NCBI RefSeq assembly: GCF_921293095.1
Contig: NC_060248.1
Location: 130,398,972 to 130,462,971, forward strand
DNA: 64,000 bases
Direction of reading: 5' to 3'
Origin: Ischnura elegans
Lineage: Eukaryota; Arthropoda; Insecta; Odonata; Coenagrionidae
This document shows positions 63,855 through 64,000 of the stretch, in pieces. A program made the translations under genes and the position numbers. The notes beneath the pieces were generated by a model that was not told the DNA's origin, made no database searches, and was given only the letters and a program-made list of their open reading frames with translations. The stretch's first letter is position 1, and the number at the start of each line of letters is the position of its first letter.

Positions 63855-64000
63855 AAGGACCTCCATATCTCCTTCCAACGTTTCGGTGTCCAACTCGCCC
63901 AATTGTCCTCCAGGATTCAGGAATCGACTCCAATCATTAAATTCTAGAATCCCTGAGGACGACGGGCGAGTTGCTCATCGAAATGTCGGAAGGAGATATG
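63855..64000. repeat. Inverted pair of Penelope-like hammerhead-like modules
   Basis: A right-hand unit (~63940-63998) reads CCCTGAGGACGACGGGCGAG, TTGCTCATC, GAAATGTCGGAAGGAGATA. A left-hand unit (63870-63915), read on the minus strand, gives CTGGAGGACAATTGGGCGAG, TTGGACACC, GAAACGTTGGAAGGAGATA. Each has the order CTGA-GGA, stem-loop, GAAAyGT of Penelope pLTR hammerhead-type motifs, with one extra base before the stem. The window ends inside or just after the right unit. Confidence 0.5.

Noticed and set aside
1..64000. Bacterial features, CRISPR arrays or phage genes
   Set aside because: No operon structure, Shine-Dalgarno-led gene runs or regularly spaced repeats; content is clearly eukaryotic.

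Overview
The window is eukaryotic nuclear DNA. It is AT-rich, has few genes and is densely packed with decayed transposable elements. The mix suggests a large arthropod genome, probably an insect: RTE-, CR1- and Jockey-type LINE 3' ends, mariner, hAT, PIF/Harbinger, piggyBac-like and Transib-like elements, Penelope-like terminal modules and tRNA-derived SINEs. Species cannot be settled from sequence alone. I see no rRNA, true tRNA, CRISPR array or bacterial-style operon.

Layout. 1-7 kb: Jockey-like LINE end (-), a hAT MITE, a TA-flanked MITE, a short Transib-like element, two copies of a ~600 bp repeat (called R here) and an internally deleted mariner. 7-14 kb: two long foldback MITEs, a GC-rich candidate secreted-peptide exon (8913-9140, -), a SINE, a small hAT MITE, a CR1-like scrap and a piggyBac-like MITE. 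14.7-17.2 kb: the most striking feature, a 2.4 kb Transib/RAG1-like transposon with 921 bp inverted arms that looked identical wherever I compared them, CACAGTG termini, a 5-bp CGTCG target duplication and a RAG1-like transposase tail in the loop. It sits inside an older CR1-like LINE. 17.5-18.1 kb: two exon-like blocks in consistent frame with good splice sites, a stop codon and AATAAA, the best candidate host gene in the window. 19-24 kb: RTE and CR1 LINE 3' ends plus a GC-rich, CTCF-like-motif-bearing segment. 25-42 kb: Harbinger MITEs (two abutting, sharing one TTA), Penelope-like DNA, Jockey LINE ends, a mariner split by a LINE tail, and hairpin elements. 42-50 kb: R copy 3, a perfect 24-bp hairpin, an LTR-like module, a hAT-like element and LINE tails. 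50-52 kb: the only long ORF, a 5'-truncated RTE reverse transcriptase. 52-64 kb: nested hAT elements, R copy 4, further LINE tails, SINEs and hAT MITEs, and an inverted pair of Penelope-like, hammerhead-like modules at the right edge.

No operon-like cooperation exists. What reads as gene content is almost all retrotransposon or transposon coding debris. Possible host genes are limited to the two-exon block near 17.6-18.0 kb (+), the secreted-peptide-like exon near 9 kb (-) and a few unrecognised ORFs. Several GC-rich patches (about 22.5, 30.2, 37.2 and 59.5 kb) look promoter-like but have no demonstrated gene.
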